DNA of 64,000 bases from Glaciimonas sp. PAMC28666 (GCF_016917355.1 NZ_CP070304.1:2356001-2420000), one strand, 5' to 3'; counted from the first letter of the stretch, positions 55,181 through 64,000 are shown. Notes: a model not told the origin generated them from the letters alone. Numbers and translations: made by a program.

Positions 55181-56347
55181 TCCACGAAGCCAGTTTCTTC
55201 CAAAGTGTCCGACGTCCAGCTGGCGATTAACGCGGTTGCGTTGCTGTCGCCGCTGACTGGTATCGGTCAATACACTTATCATCTCATTAGCGAGTTGCAC
55301 CAGTTGCTGCCGCGACCGCCCCATCTGTTTTATGCCACCTCGTGGTCGCAGGAGTTGCGAACCACGCCGCTGCCGCATCTCGATGCCTTTAAACGCTTAG
55401 CCAAGCGTTTCCTTCCCAGAGCCCGGCTTTTGTCACGGCTAGTCCAGCAAAGTCATTTTTCGCGTGGTATCAAGGAACGCGGGATTGAGCTGTATCACGA
55501 GCCAAATTTTCTGGCATTCCGCTATCGCGGGCCTTCGGTGGTGACTGTGCACGATCTGTCGTGGGTGCGCCATCCCGAAACCCATCCGCCGGAACGGGTG
55601 CGGGCGTTGCAGACGATGCTGCCCAAAGTGTTGGCCAAGGCTGACCATATTCTGGTGGATTCGGAATTTGTGCGGGGCGAAGTGATGACGCATTACGGCA
55701 TTTCCGGGGACCGCGTCAGTGCGGTTCTGCTGGGCGTTAAACCGGAATTTCGACCTGCCAGCGCGTTGTTATGCGATGCGGTCCTGACGCCTTTGCAGCT
55801 GACCTACGGACGCTATATTCTGGCAGTGGGAACGCTGGAACCACGGAAAAATCTGTCCAGCGTGTTGCAGGCGTTTGCGCTGTTGCCGGAAGCAGTGCGG
55901 CGGCATTACCCGCTGGTCATTGCGGGCGGAAAAGGGTGGGGAATGGCGCAATTTACTGCCGATGTGCGGCAGATGATTGAACGCGGGGAGGTGCGATTAA
56001 CCGGTTATGTGGCGCAGGATGATTTGCCGCTGTTGTATGCCGGTGCGCGTATGTTGGTGTATCCGTCGTTGTATGAGGGCTTCGGCCTGCCGCCGCTTGA
56101 GGCGATGGCGAGCGGTGTGCCGGTGATCTCGTCGAACCGGGCGTCCATGCCTGAAGTGATTGGCACTGCGGGGGTTTTGCTGGAGCCGCTGGACGTCAAC
56201 GCTATTTCAATCCAGATGCAACAGTTGATTGAGGATGTGGCCTACCATCAACGCTTATCGGTAGCGGGCCGCGCCCGGTCACTGGAATTCACCTGGCGTC
56301 AATGCGCGCTTGATACACTGGCTGTGTATCAAAAAGTATTGGCGTAA
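55178..56347 (+). CDS. Glycosyltransferase family 4 (mannosyltransferase-like)
   Basis: A 389-residue GT-B enzyme. The N-terminal domain has LAINAVALLSPLTGIGQYTYHL (donor/acceptor loop). The C-terminal domain has GTLEPRKNLSSVLQAF, GGKGWG, and EX7E as YEGFGLPPLEAMASGVPV. This pattern is close to WbdA/MtfB-like mannosyltransferases, which would suit the GDP-mannose made by ManC next door, but the sugar is inferred. The start is the ATG inside the decamer repeat; the frame is open upstream for 47 codons without family likeness, and no Shine-Dalgarno sequence is visible at the chosen start. A strong terminator follows the stop. Confidence 0.88.
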   Translation: MSTKPVSSKVSDVQLAINAVALLSPLTGIGQYTYHLISELHQLLPRPPHLFYATSWSQELRTTPLPHLDAFKRLAKRFLPRARLLSRLVQQSHFSRGIKERGIELYHEPNFLAFRYRGPSVVTVHDLSWVRHPETHPPERVRALQTMLPKVLAKADHILVDSEFVRGEVMTHYGISGDRVSAVLLGVKPEFRPASALLCDAVLTPLQLTYGRYILAVGTLEPRKNLSSVLQAFALLPEAVRRHYPLVIAGGKGWGMAQFTADVRQMIERGEVRLTGYVAQDDLPLLYAGARMLVYPSLYEGFGLPPLEAMASGVPVISSNRASMPEVIGTAGVLLEPLDVNAISIQMQQLIEDVAYHQRLSVAGRARSLEFTWRQCALDTLAVYQKVLA

Positions 56348-56400
56348 GGTGTTGGCGTAATCTGCGCTGAGTATATTAACTTGATGTTTGATTGAATTGA

Positions 56401-56437
56401 TCGTCTCCTTCCGCTAGCGGGAGGAGGCGATTTTTTT
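56401..56437 (+). terminator. Intrinsic terminator after the GT4 gene
   Basis: A 14-bp stem tcgtctccttccgc/gcgggaggaggcga (two G-T pairs) is followed by seven Ts. It also separates the convergent minus-strand glycan genes. Confidence 0.93.
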
Positions 56438-56477
56438 ATGCGCGCAGCGCGGAGACTATTCGGCGACCGTTTGGCTA

Positions 56478-59400
56478 CTATTCGGCCACCATGGCCAGCC
56501 GTAGCTGTTCGGCGCTTTGTTGCCATGTCAGCCAGGGTAACGCATCGGAACGTGGGCTTTGGCCTTGCGCATGCAGTTGCAACCAGCGTTGCAGCGCCGC
56601 TGCTAATGCGGGCGCTGTTGATCCACTGAAGTAATAGGCATGGTCACCGGCGACCTCTCTGAAGACCGGTATGTCACGCGCAATAATCGGCAGCTGGTGT
56701 TGGGCCGCTTCGATCAGTGGCAAGCCAAAACCTTCGGCTTCGCTGGCGGCGAGCAGGGCGGTACAACCGGCATACACCTGCTCAAGATAGGCGTCGCTAA
56801 TGCCGGGCAACCAGAACAGGTGCTTCCCTGCGCGCGGATGGTCAGCCAGTTGGGCCAGCAAAGCATCAACGCCCCAGCCCGGTTTGCCCACTAACACCAG
56901 ATTGATATCCTGACCCGCTTCCCACAACTGCTCGAACGCTGCGAGGGCCTGGACATGGCCTTTGCGGGCTTCGATGGTGCCGACCATGAGCAGGCTCGGT
57001 CGGGCTTTCAATTGCGTCAGCACCAGATCGGCATTGTCGGGCAAGCCTGTACTCGGCTGGCTCTGCGCAATATCGGCTCCCAGATGGAAGTGTCTGATCT
57101 GGGGCTGCACGGCGGTCAGAAAGCGGCCGTGAATGGCCTGCCGGGTGTCGTCGGCGACGGCACCAGAAATACATAACAGGGTATCGGCCTGACGTGCCAG
57201 ACCGGCTAGCCAATGGGTGAACGCATCGGGGATACCTTGCGCGCACCACTGCGGCGAGAGGATCGGGATCAGGTCATAAATGACGTAGCAGATTTTGACA
57301 CCACGTTGGCGCATCTCAGCCAATACGGTTTCGATTTCTGGAAAAAGATGCGCACTGAGATCGAGGCCGAGGAAAATGTCACCTGCCTGCGGTTGAATAA
57401 ATTCGCCGTCCCAATGCATGCTCAGGGCTGCGTTGGCGCTGCCAAAGTGGCCGGTGTAGCGATATTGTTCGCCTTTGTTGGCAACCACCGGACAGACTTG
57501 ATAGCCGGGCGGTGGGACTTCGTGCCACGCTTGCAGGATGCTGCGCACCACGCGTTGAATACCGGTTTTGGCATCGCGCACGAATAACTCTGAGACATCG
57601 ACAAATAGCGTGGGCTTGGGTGCGGGTGCCGGGATCGTGTGCTGGTCGATTTTACGGTCAATCAACAGGCCCTCAAGCGTGTTATTGAGTCGGGCGGAAA
57701 TGTGCAGCCAGCTACGCGCTTGCAGCCATTCGTCCTGATGTTCCAGCTGGATGCGACATTTTTCGGGGTTGTTTTCCAGCTCGCGGATCGCCTTGGCAAT
57801 ATCTAGTTCGGTATTGCCTTGCATCTTCACCACGCAATTGCCGAGATCGGAGAATATCCGGAGCGGACTGACCAGCACCGGGCGGCGGGTGGCGAGGCCG
57901 ACGGTGACGGCACCGCTCGCGCTTTCTTGCGTTTCTCCGTAGGGAAATACCACATAATTGCTGAGGGCCAGAATGGCGATACATTCTGCAATCGGATGAA
58001 AATCATTAATCCAGACAATCTGCTGAAAGACGCCCAACTGGCGCGCTAACAATTCATATTCTTTTAGCAGAGCGGTGCTGCGTTGGTCCATCAGCGCATT
58101 GAGCGCGATCAGGCGCACCCGTTTGCCGCTGGCGATAGTGAGCGGCACGAGGCTACGAATCAGGGTGTCAACGCCCTTGTGCGGCAGCAGAAAACCGAAC
58201 GTGGCGATGACCAGTTCATCGGCATCAATCCCGAATGTGGCGCGGGTAGGGTTGATGCTACTTTTGTCGTCAAGCACATTGTGCTGATTGAGGTCATCGA
58301 TGCTACTTAGGCTGCTTAAGTTACTGAGGTTACTCAGGTTGGCAATGTCGCGAGCAGGATCTGCCAGCGAAGTTGACGTCGGCTCCGCTGACGACGCGGC
58401 CACTCCCAGCGGCAATAACATGACATTCTCAGTCAAGCCTAATTGCAACAAATTGTTTAAATCATCAACGTGATGGACGATCAGGCGGTCTAGCTGTTTG
58501 AGGTTTGCGACATCCTCTTGCGTTAAGCGCAAGGTGCCCACCAGGGGCAGGGTGGAGTGCAGCTCCAGTAGCACCGTTATGCCTGATTGCGCAATGGTCT
58601 TCAAGCGCCGGGCTATTGAGCCGGAGAGATTGAAGAGGCTGGGTTGATGCTGTATCAGCAGCGCATCGACGCCGGTCCGCAAGGCGAGCGTCATACTGTG
58701 TAATAGCGTTTTTTCTTGCCCCAGCGCCCAGGTTACCTGTACGCCTGCCGTCTTTTTTATCGTCGATTCTGCGGTGCGGGTGTCGCAATAGATTTTTACA
58801 TCCCACGCCGCCCATTGCGGTGCAGATAACAGGTGTTGCGTATATTCGGCAATGCCGCAGCGCGTTTGCCATGGACTAATCACGCCCAGACGTTTAGGTT
58901 GGGGCGATGCCAATCGGTCTTCGGCTGATTGACTTGCAAAGGTGTCGAGCATGTTCGCTGCATTGTGCAGTGCTGCGGCGGCATTGGCCCAGGTGTAAGT
59001 CTGGCGCACGTAACTGGCGGCTTGCGCGAGTTGTTGCAGCATTTCTGGCTTCGCAACGATGACCGCACGCCGGACCTCTTCGAGCATCCTCCCCAGTGCG
59101 GCACTATCGGGCTCTATCCAGCAGGCATCTGATGATCGGAGATGGCTGCGTGAAGTTTCGAAACGATAGGGGAGCAGAAATGCGGTTTCCAACGTACAGA
59201 AATCGCTTTGTCCGCCGTAACCACTGACAATCACGGGTAAGCCTAACGCCATCCCTTCTGCGGCTGCCAGGTTAAATCCTTCACCGCGTGTCGGTAGGAC
59301 CAGTGCGTGCGCACTGCGATAGAGCGCTAGCATCTCGGCTGCGTTCAGATTGCTTTCATCAATGACCAGCAGCGGCACATCTGCGCGTCCGGCGGTGAGC

Positions 59401-61391
59401 GTTTTCCATTGCTGACGCACGGTGTTGTGCGGATTGGGAAAGGTTTTGATAACTAACTCAACCGTGTCCGCACTGGAATAACATGCCAGATAAGCGCGCA
59501 GCAGAATATCCACACCCTTGCGCTCGAACGCCGAGGATATATGTAAAAAGCGGAACGGCTGGTGTGGTGCTGGTGCGTTGATCTTTGCGACTGGGGTTGT
59601 CTCTGCGGTTGCATTCCTCGAATTATTAAGTCCGTGATCAAGTCCATTATCAAGAACGTGATCGATGCCTAATGGCATCAAAAAAATCGGGAGATCACAG
59701 CCGGAATTGCGCAATGCTTTCAAGACAAAACTGGACGCCACCAAGACCGCGTCGAAATGTTGGTTAATGTGCTTGATGGTTTCATACGGCACTGCGGTTT
59801 CTTCCCAGAAGAATACCGTCAGCCGATGCCGGGCAACTTGTTGGGGGTCAGTGATTAAGGGATAGTGATGCACAATCGATACGAGATTATCGGCATTCGG
59901 AGCGGGCGTTGCTGCCTGCTTGACCATGCTGAGCAATGCGCTCTTTTCTGAGACGGGAATATCGGACGGATCGGTATAGGCGCTGCCATGATAGGGTTGA
60001 AATGCCATGCGTCCGGGATGGGCTGCGTGCAGCGCCAGCGCCAGACCGCGATTAACCATCGCCAAACTATAATGCCCCTCGATATGGCCTACGAGGCGAT
60101 AGGCGCGGGGAGAAGTTTGGGCCGCGTTGGCAGGCTGCGCTGAGGTGCATACGTCCGATTGCGCCGGTTTCAACAGGGCTAAATGGGGGTGCAGCCGATA
60201 TGCAGCAGGGTTGAAGCGGACCATGGTTGCATCGGCTTGCAGGATAGGTGCTGGTGGTGCAGCATCGACCGGTGCAGCGGCTTGGTTACGCATGCGCGCC
60301 AATTTGTTGATGGCATGGATGCAGCGTTGACGCAGGCCGTGCTGCTGCAAGGCGATGCGCTGCAATCCCAGCCAGCGTATGGGGGCGGTGATGCGCCATG
60401 ACGTACTGGCGAACAGGAGCGCGACAAATTGTGCATGTTGCGCTTGCATCAAGGTAACCGACAATTGCGCCGCTTGCGTCTTTGTTTGCGCCGCCAGTGC
60501 CTTCGCTTGCTCGGCTTCTATTTGTAGTTCACTTTCTAGTTGCGCCGCTTTTAGTGTCTTCAGATCGGCTCTTAGTCTGGTATCGGCCTGTGTTGCCGCT
60601 AGCGCCACCCTGTTTGCCTGGTCGACCGCCCGCTGGGTTCGTTCCAGTTCCAGCCTGACTTGTGCAAGATTGGCTTCACTGTGCTCGCCGCGCTGACGCG
60701 CGGCAACCAGGTCAACGCGTTCGAAGCCGTCAAATACATTCGGTGGATAGGTAAAAGCAGGTAACAGGTCCGCATGTTCCGCCGCAACATAGAAGCGGTT
60801 TAGTCCGTCGGCGTAGGCGCAGGTGTAGTTCTGCGTGGTCAGCAGATGCTCCCACTCTTGATACACTTCGAGGTCGGAGTCGGGCTGGATCGCTTCAATC
60901 ACGACCACCCACGGACGGCATACCGAAAAATCGGTGCCAGCGAGGACTGCTGCTTCAAATCCCTCGACGTCGATCTTTAAAAAATGGACCTGGCCGGGTA
61001 CGTGGCGGGCGAATATTTCGGTTAAGGTTCTCACCGCCACGGGCTGCAGGCGGCCGATCATGCCTTTGCTTTCGTGCAGCGCTATGGCTTTTGGGTCAAG
61101 CGTGGCCCACCCGCGAATATCACATTCCCACAACTGCAATTCACCTGCCGTTGCGCCTACCGCACATTGCAGGTTGAGATCGCGCGGACGTGCTGCTTGC
61201 AGCGCTGCGATATGTTCAGGTAATGGCTCGATATTGATTCCGTGCCAGCCGACATCGTAAAACGCTTTGGTGATGGAGTCGCTCTCGGGGTCATTGGCGC
61301 CGACGTCGATATAGAAGCCGTCTGAAATACCGCGGAATGCACGCTTGAGCATAACGTCTTCAAAATTCTGGGCATATGATATGAATGTCAT
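56478..61391 (-). CDS. Giant FkbM methyltransferase - triple glycosyltransferase fusion
   Basis: A 1637-residue cytoplasmic multi-domain enzyme. Residues about 25-205 are an FkbM-type methyltransferase (FYIDVGANDP, NIEPLPEH, FLKIDVEGFE). About 235-315 is an Ala/Gln-rich coiled coil. Three GT4-type modules follow: about 430-820 (FERKGVDILLRAY, RGEGFNLAAAEGMALGLPV), about 835-1240 (ISPWQTRCGIAEY, FLLPHKGVDTLI) and about 1260-1637 (AKTGIQRVVRSIL, GTIEARKGHVQAL, EAEGFGLPLIEAAQ). The second module lacks a clear EX7E (it has GETQESASGAVTV). Short repeats encode NLSNLSNLSSLSS and LDNGLDHGL in variable loops. Such fusions extend and methyl-cap O-chains exported by Wzm/Wzt. It overlaps wzt by 4 bases. 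Confidence 0.88.
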   Translation of the reverse strand: MTFISYAQNFEDVMLKRAFRGISDGFYIDVGANDPESDSITKAFYDVGWHGINIEPLPEHIAALQAARPRDLNLQCAVGATAGELQLWECDIRGWATLDPKAIALHESKGMIGRLQPVAVRTLTEIFARHVPGQVHFLKIDVEGFEAAVLAGTDFSVCRPWVVVIEAIQPDSDLEVYQEWEHLLTTQNYTCAYADGLNRFYVAAEHADLLPAFTYPPNVFDGFERVDLVAARQRGEHSEANLAQVRLELERTQRAVDQANRVALAATQADTRLRADLKTLKAAQLESELQIEAEQAKALAAQTKTQAAQLSVTLMQAQHAQFVALLFASTSWRITAPIRWLGLQRIALQQHGLRQRCIHAINKLARMRNQAAAPVDAAPPAPILQADATMVRFNPAAYRLHPHLALLKPAQSDVCTSAQPANAAQTSPRAYRLVGHIEGHYSLAMVNRGLALALHAAHPGRMAFQPYHGSAYTDPSDIPVSEKSALLSMVKQAATPAPNADNLVSIVHHYPLITDPQQVARHRLTVFFWEETAVPYETIKHINQHFDAVLVASSFVLKALRNSGCDLPIFLMPLGIDHVLDNGLDHGLNNSRNATAETTPVAKINAPAPHQPFRFLHISSAFERKGVDILLRAYLACYSSADTVELVIKTFPNPHNTVRQQWKTLTAGRADVPLLVIDESNLNAAEMLALYRSAHALVLPTRGEGFNLAAAEGMALGLPVIVSGYGGQSDFCTLETAFLLPYRFETSRSHLRSSDACWIEPDSAALGRMLEEVRRAVIVAKPEMLQQLAQAASYVRQTYTWANAAAALHNAANMLDTFASQSAEDRLASPQPKRLGVISPWQTRCGIAEYTQHLLSAPQWAAWDVKIYCDTRTAESTIKKTAGVQVTWALGQEKTLLHSMTLALRTGVDALLIQHQPSLFNLSGSIARRLKTIAQSGITVLLELHSTLPLVGTLRLTQEDVANLKQLDRLIVHHVDDLNNLLQLGLTENVMLLPLGVAASSAEPTSTSLADPARDIANLSNLSNLSSLSSIDDLNQHNVLDDKSSINPTRATFGIDADELVIATFGFLLPHKGVDTLIRSLVPLTIASGKRVRLIALNALMDQRSTALLKEYELLARQLGVFQQIVWINDFHPIAECIAILALSNYVVFPYGETQESASGAVTVGLATRRPVLVSPLRIFSDLGNCVVKMQGNTELDIAKAIRELENNPEKCRIQLEHQDEWLQARSWLHISARLNNTLEGLLIDRKIDQHTIPAPAPKPTLFVDVSELFVRDAKTGIQRVVRSILQAWHEVPPPGYQVCPVVANKGEQYRYTGHFGSANAALSMHWDGEFIQPQAGDIFLGLDLSAHLFPEIETVLAEMRQRGVKICYVIYDLIPILSPQWCAQGIPDAFTHWLAGLARQADTLLCISGAVADDTRQAIHGRFLTAVQPQIRHFHLGADIAQSQPSTGLPDNADLVLTQLKARPSLLMVGTIEARKGHVQALAAFEQLWEAGQDINLVLVGKPGWGVDALLAQLADHPRAGKHLFWLPGISDAYLEQVYAGCTALLAASEAEGFGLPLIEAAQHQLPIIARDIPVFREVAGDHAYYFSGSTAPALAAALQRWLQLHAQGQSPRSDALPWLTWQQSAEQLRLAMVAE
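58303..58338. repeat. 9-bp coding tandem repeat, four copies
   Basis: Units like ttactgagg encode the NLS/SLS tripeptides at about residues 1018-1029 of the giant fusion, in a linker before the HKGVDTL part of module two. Unit length is a multiple of 3, so the frame is kept. Confidence 0.8.
59628..59663. repeat. 12-bp coding tandem repeat, three copies
   Basis: Units like aagtccgtgatc encode the DHVLDNGLDHGL stretch (about residues 577-588) inside the first GT module. Unit length is a multiple of 3. Confidence 0.8.
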
Positions 61392-62647
61392 GCCGTTACT
61401 GCTCCTGCTTCTGCTTTGGCCAACTGGGGATGTTCAATCCGAATCTCCGGATCGAGCCATGCACAGCCATCGAATAGCGCCTGGTTGACGTTGATGACGT
61501 TGAACAAAAGCGCCAGATCGCGCCACTCGTAGTTATTTACAAAATGGGTTTCGGTACTGACCAATGCCGTTTGAATGGAGTAGCTGCCGGTTCCCAGATT
61601 CATATTAAAATCAAACTCGAAGACCAGTTTTGCACCGGCCTCGACATGCTCAATCGCACGTTTTTTGAGATCAGTGTTGGTGCCGTAAATGACCTGACCG
61701 AGCCGGTCTTTAATGCCGTAACCCAGTACCAGGCGATCAATCGGTGCCTTCGTTTCGACTTCGACCCGTAAGGTCACGTGCTGTCCTACGTCGATGTATT
61801 CGATCCTTTCGCCGGCGCTGTTGAGCACCGCGATGTCGGTGACAAAGGCTTCACCGGTGCCGGAGACAGTCTGCAGTTTTCCGCTCTCGGTTTTGACTTG
61901 CTTGACCTGTTGATTTTGCTTGTCGGCCAGCAGTGCGTTGTAGAAATCCATGACTTCTTCGGGCGGACCTTCCATCGCTACTTTGCCAGCGTTGAGCAGA
62001 ATGGCGCGGTCGCAGATACTCTGGATCGCGCCGCGATCATGACTGACGATCAGTAAGGTGGTGCCGAGGCTGCGGAAGGCGCGAATCCGTTCAAAGCTTT
62101 TATGCTGAAAATACACATCGCCGACGGACAATGCTTCATCAATGATCAGAATATCCGGTCGCACGGCGGTGGCAACAGCAAACGCCAGCCGCACCTGCAT
62201 GCCGCTGGAGTAGACCCGCACCGGCTGATCAAGATAGTCGCCGATTTCTGCAAAGGCAGCGATCTCAGGCATCATGGCCACGATTTCTGCTGCTTGCAAG
62301 CCCAGCAACTGGCCGGCCATGATGGCGTTCTGGCGACCGGTGAAATCGGGATGAAAGCCCATACCGAGTTCGAGCATTGCTGCCACCCGACCACGCATCA
62401 CCACCGATCCGGTTGACGGTTGGGTGGTCCCGGTAATCAATTTCAGCAAGGTGCTTTTGCCTGCGCCGTTGATGCCGATAATTCCCACCGCTTCGCCAGG
62501 TGAGACGGTGAAACTAATATCTTCCAGAATCCATTTGAGCTGATGATGGGCTTTTTTCCGGGGACTAAGCCATTCGTTGAGACGCGCCCAGCGGTTGGGA
62601 TATTGGCGGTAGGCTTTGCCGACGTTTCGTACAATAATTGCGCTCAT
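61388..62647 (-). CDS. wzt: O-antigen ABC transporter ATPase Wzt with carbohydrate-binding domain
   Basis: A 419-residue cytoplasmic ATPase of the Wzm-Wzt exporter. The NBD (residues 1 to about 245) has Walker A GINGAGKST, signature YSSGMQVRLAFA and Walker B ILIIDEALSVGD. The C-terminal Wzt_C domain (about 265-400, with LGYGIKDRLGQVIYGTNT) recognises the finished chain end, often a methylated or phosphorylated cap. A cap made by the FkbM methyltransferase next door fits this. It overlaps wzm by one base and the giant fusion by four. Confidence 0.95.
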   Translation of the reverse strand: MSAIIVRNVGKAYRQYPNRWARLNEWLSPRKKAHHQLKWILEDISFTVSPGEAVGIIGINGAGKSTLLKLITGTTQPSTGSVVMRGRVAAMLELGMGFHPDFTGRQNAIMAGQLLGLQAAEIVAMMPEIAAFAEIGDYLDQPVRVYSSGMQVRLAFAVATAVRPDILIIDEALSVGDVYFQHKSFERIRAFRSLGTTLLIVSHDRGAIQSICDRAILLNAGKVAMEGPPEEVMDFYNALLADKQNQQVKQVKTESGKLQTVSGTGEAFVTDIAVLNSAGERIEYIDVGQHVTLRVEVETKAPIDRLVLGYGIKDRLGQVIYGTNTDLKKRAIEHVEAGAKLVFEFDFNMNLGTGSYSIQTALVSTETHFVNNYEWRDLALLFNVINVNQALFDGCAWLDPEIRIEHPQLAKAEAGAVTA

Positions 62648-63441
62648 CAGAGTTCATCCACGATTTCGCCAGCGCGTTTGCGAAACAACAGCAAACCCGA
62701 CCAGCATAATAATAATCCCAGTACCAGCACGGCACCTATCCGGTGCCATGAAGGCGCAGTGCCGTGCACCAAAATTCCCTGATAGGCGAGTGTTATGGGG
62801 GTCATCGGGTTAAGCAGCACCAGTTTTTGCGCCCACGCAGGGAGGGTGGATAACGGATACACAATCGGGGTTAACCAGAACCAGAATTGCAACACGATCA
62901 TGAAGAGCTGCCCGACATCGCGGAAGAAGACGTTTAATACGCCTAAATTCATGCCGAGGCCGACTGCAAAGATCAATTGCACCAGCAATACGGGAATGAG
63001 CCAGAAGTAGACCAGGCCGGGGAAGTTTCCTGAAATCACGAGGAAGCCGGTGAACAGGCCAAAAATAATCGCAAACCCGGCACAAGCGCTGAGTACCACG
63101 GTGACCGGTAACGCGATCCGCGGGAAGCTGAGTTTTTTGAGCAGGTTGGCGTTGTCGATAAACATGTTTTGGCAACGTCCGACAATCTCGGTAAACAAGC
63201 CCCAGGTCAGCACCCCTGCGCACAGATAAATACTGTAACCAAAGGTTGACTCGACCCCCGCCATGCGGGTCCGCATGACGTTCGCAAAGATCAGCGTGTA
63301 GACCAAAATCTGGGCGAGCGGTTGTAGCACCAGCCAGGACGCGCCCAGCATCGAATTGCGGTAGCGTGATGCAAATTCGCGTTTGACGCTGCCGAGAATA
63401 AAACCTCGAAAGCGGTAAATTTCAGTCAAATAGGTTGGCAT
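62647..63441 (-). CDS. wzm: O-antigen ABC transporter permease Wzm
   Basis: A 264-residue inner-membrane protein of the ABC-2 family with six helices. The N-terminus has the amphipathic segment FRGFILGSVKREFASRYRNSMLGASWLVLQPLAQ. The later helices include GLVYFWLIPVLLVQLIFAVGLGM and the WFWLTPIVYPLSTLP loop, typical of polysaccharide exporters. It is the first gene of the wzm-wzt-fusion operon. The 303-base upstream region is AT-rich and no JUMPstart/ops element was found. Confidence 0.94.
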   Translation of the reverse strand: MPTYLTEIYRFRGFILGSVKREFASRYRNSMLGASWLVLQPLAQILVYTLIFANVMRTRMAGVESTFGYSIYLCAGVLTWGLFTEIVGRCQNMFIDNANLLKKLSFPRIALPVTVVLSACAGFAIIFGLFTGFLVISGNFPGLVYFWLIPVLLVQLIFAVGLGMNLGVLNVFFRDVGQLFMIVLQFWFWLTPIVYPLSTLPAWAQKLVLLNPMTPITLAYQGILVHGTAPSWHRIGAVLVLGLLLCWSGLLLFRKRAGEIVDEL

Positions 63442-63638
63442 AAAAAAAAGAAGTTTTTATCATTAAATGGAACAGCCTCTATATCAGGGCTGCTAAGCTT
63501 GTTTCTCTATCATGCAAGCACCCTTGCGATTTTTGCGCTCTTTTTGCTGGCGAAGGAGCGGCTGCGAATCAACAGAGCGCGGCACGGTGATGCTGCTTGT
63601 TGTGGCGCTAATTCGTTTGGGTTTTTGGTTTTCTTATA

Positions 63639-63691
63639 TTTAGTTAATTTATTTAATTAATTTACTTAATTTATTTATTATTTAATTAATG
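63639..63691. repeat. AT-rich low-complexity repeat upstream of wzm
   Basis: The tract is built from ttaattta-like units. It lies in the 303-base gap between the VanZ-like gene and wzm, about 200 bases upstream of the wzm start, and could be an UP-element-like or easily melted region. Nothing else clear is seen in the gap. Confidence 0.6.
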
Positions 63692-63744
63692 TTCTTTTTC
63701 CGATGAGGATGTTTTGCAGATTGGCCTGAGTTGGGGCGCATGGA

Positions 63745-64000
63745 TTAACACCCAAACACCCATCCTTGTATCAAAACGGTCCCGCCCACTAAAACGATTC
63801 CCAGCGCGTTAGCTGCTAAATCCAGCCACGAGAATCCTCTTCCTGGAACGAATTTCTGCAACACTTCAATCAGATAGCCGGCGATAAACAGGCCGCCCAG
63901 CCATCCCGCCAATGCTTCATTGTTTACAGCCATTTTTGTTGCCAGCAAAGACAACCCGGCATACGCCAAAAAATGCAACAATTTATCGTTCGGCAACGGC
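63745..64000 (-). CDS. VanZ-like family protein (partial, 5' end outside window)
   Basis: At least 84 residues of a VanZ-like small membrane protein. The visible part starts PLPNDKLLHFLAYAGLSLLATKM, the family's opening pattern with NDKLLHF, and has three more hydrophobic segments (LAGWLGGLFIAGYLIEVLQ, the VPGRGFSWLDLAANALGIVLV region). The frame continues past the right edge of the window, so the start is not known. VanZ-like proteins are of unclear function; some members affect teicoplanin resistance. It probably belongs to the next operon. Confidence 0.8.
   Translation of the reverse strand, partial: PLPNDKLLHFLAYAGLSLLATKMAVNNEALAGWLGGLFIAGYLIEVLQKFVPGRGFSWLDLAANALGIVLVGGTVLIQGWVFGC

Noticed and set aside
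63442-63744. JUMPstart/ops element before the wzm operon
   Set aside because: No GGCGGTAG core is present on the relevant strand; only AT-rich repeats were seen.

Overview
The window looks like a chromosomal segment of a betaproteobacterium of the order Burkholderiales, most likely family Oxalobacteraceae (Herminiimonas/Collimonas/Glaciimonas type). I infer this from the protein sequences and from the gene order pilMNOPQ-aroK-aroB-dgt, hpf-rpoN-lptBAC-kdsCD and cytochrome c4-resB-ccsB. No rRNA, tRNA, transposase, integrase or CRISPR array was seen.

Layout. 1-14.7 kb: envelope redox and housekeeping genes. These are the C-terminal end of dsbD, a 1-Cys peroxiredoxin, a CorA-type transporter, hemB, engB, cytochrome c4 with the system II cytochrome c maturation pair resB/ccsB, a HAD phosphatase, the methionine sulfoxide repair pair msrP/msrQ, and lptM-lysA facing cyaY. 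14.7-26 kb: mrcA diverging from the type IV pilus assembly operon pilMNOPQ, which runs into an aroK-aroB gene fusion and dgt. 26-33 kb: a DUF4197 gene converging on the minus-strand LPS and sigma-54 cluster (kdsD, kdsC, lptC, lptA, lptB, rpoN, hpf). 33-43 kb: an exported subtilase-like protein with a non-canonical triad lying between kdsD and a Kef-type antiporter, then an esterase, a PhyH dioxygenase and uvrA. 43-64 kb: accessory cell-surface region with glycosyltransferases, a 1487-residue DUF4214/S-layer-like protein with a small DUF6447-like partner, an unknown 120-aa gene behind a structured leader, a GT41 (O-GlcNAc-transferase-like) gene, manC, a 1637-residue FkbM-GT-GT-GT fusion, the ABC exporter wzt/wzm and a VanZ-like protein.

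How the genes work together. The right third looks like one surface-glycan module. ManC supplies GDP-mannose, the GT4 enzymes and the giant fusion build a glycan, and Wzm/Wzt (with a carbohydrate-recognising C-terminal domain) export it. GT41 could glycosylate a protein, possibly the neighbouring S-layer-like protein; that last link is inference only.

The most unusual signal is not a gene. Many intergenic regions, and a few coding linkers, carry short degenerate tandem repeats with unrelated units of 8 to 16 bp. One of them, ten octamer units each with or near an ATG, lies directly in front of the GT41 gene and could act as a contingency switch. Other second-look items are a structured RNA with an exact anti-Shine-Dalgarno octamer between hemB and engB, two short leader ORFs coupled by ATGA overlaps to msrQ and to the 120-aa gene, a perfect CRP-type palindrome upstream of the S-layer-like gene, and a Phd-type antitoxin remnant bounded by tandem repeats.
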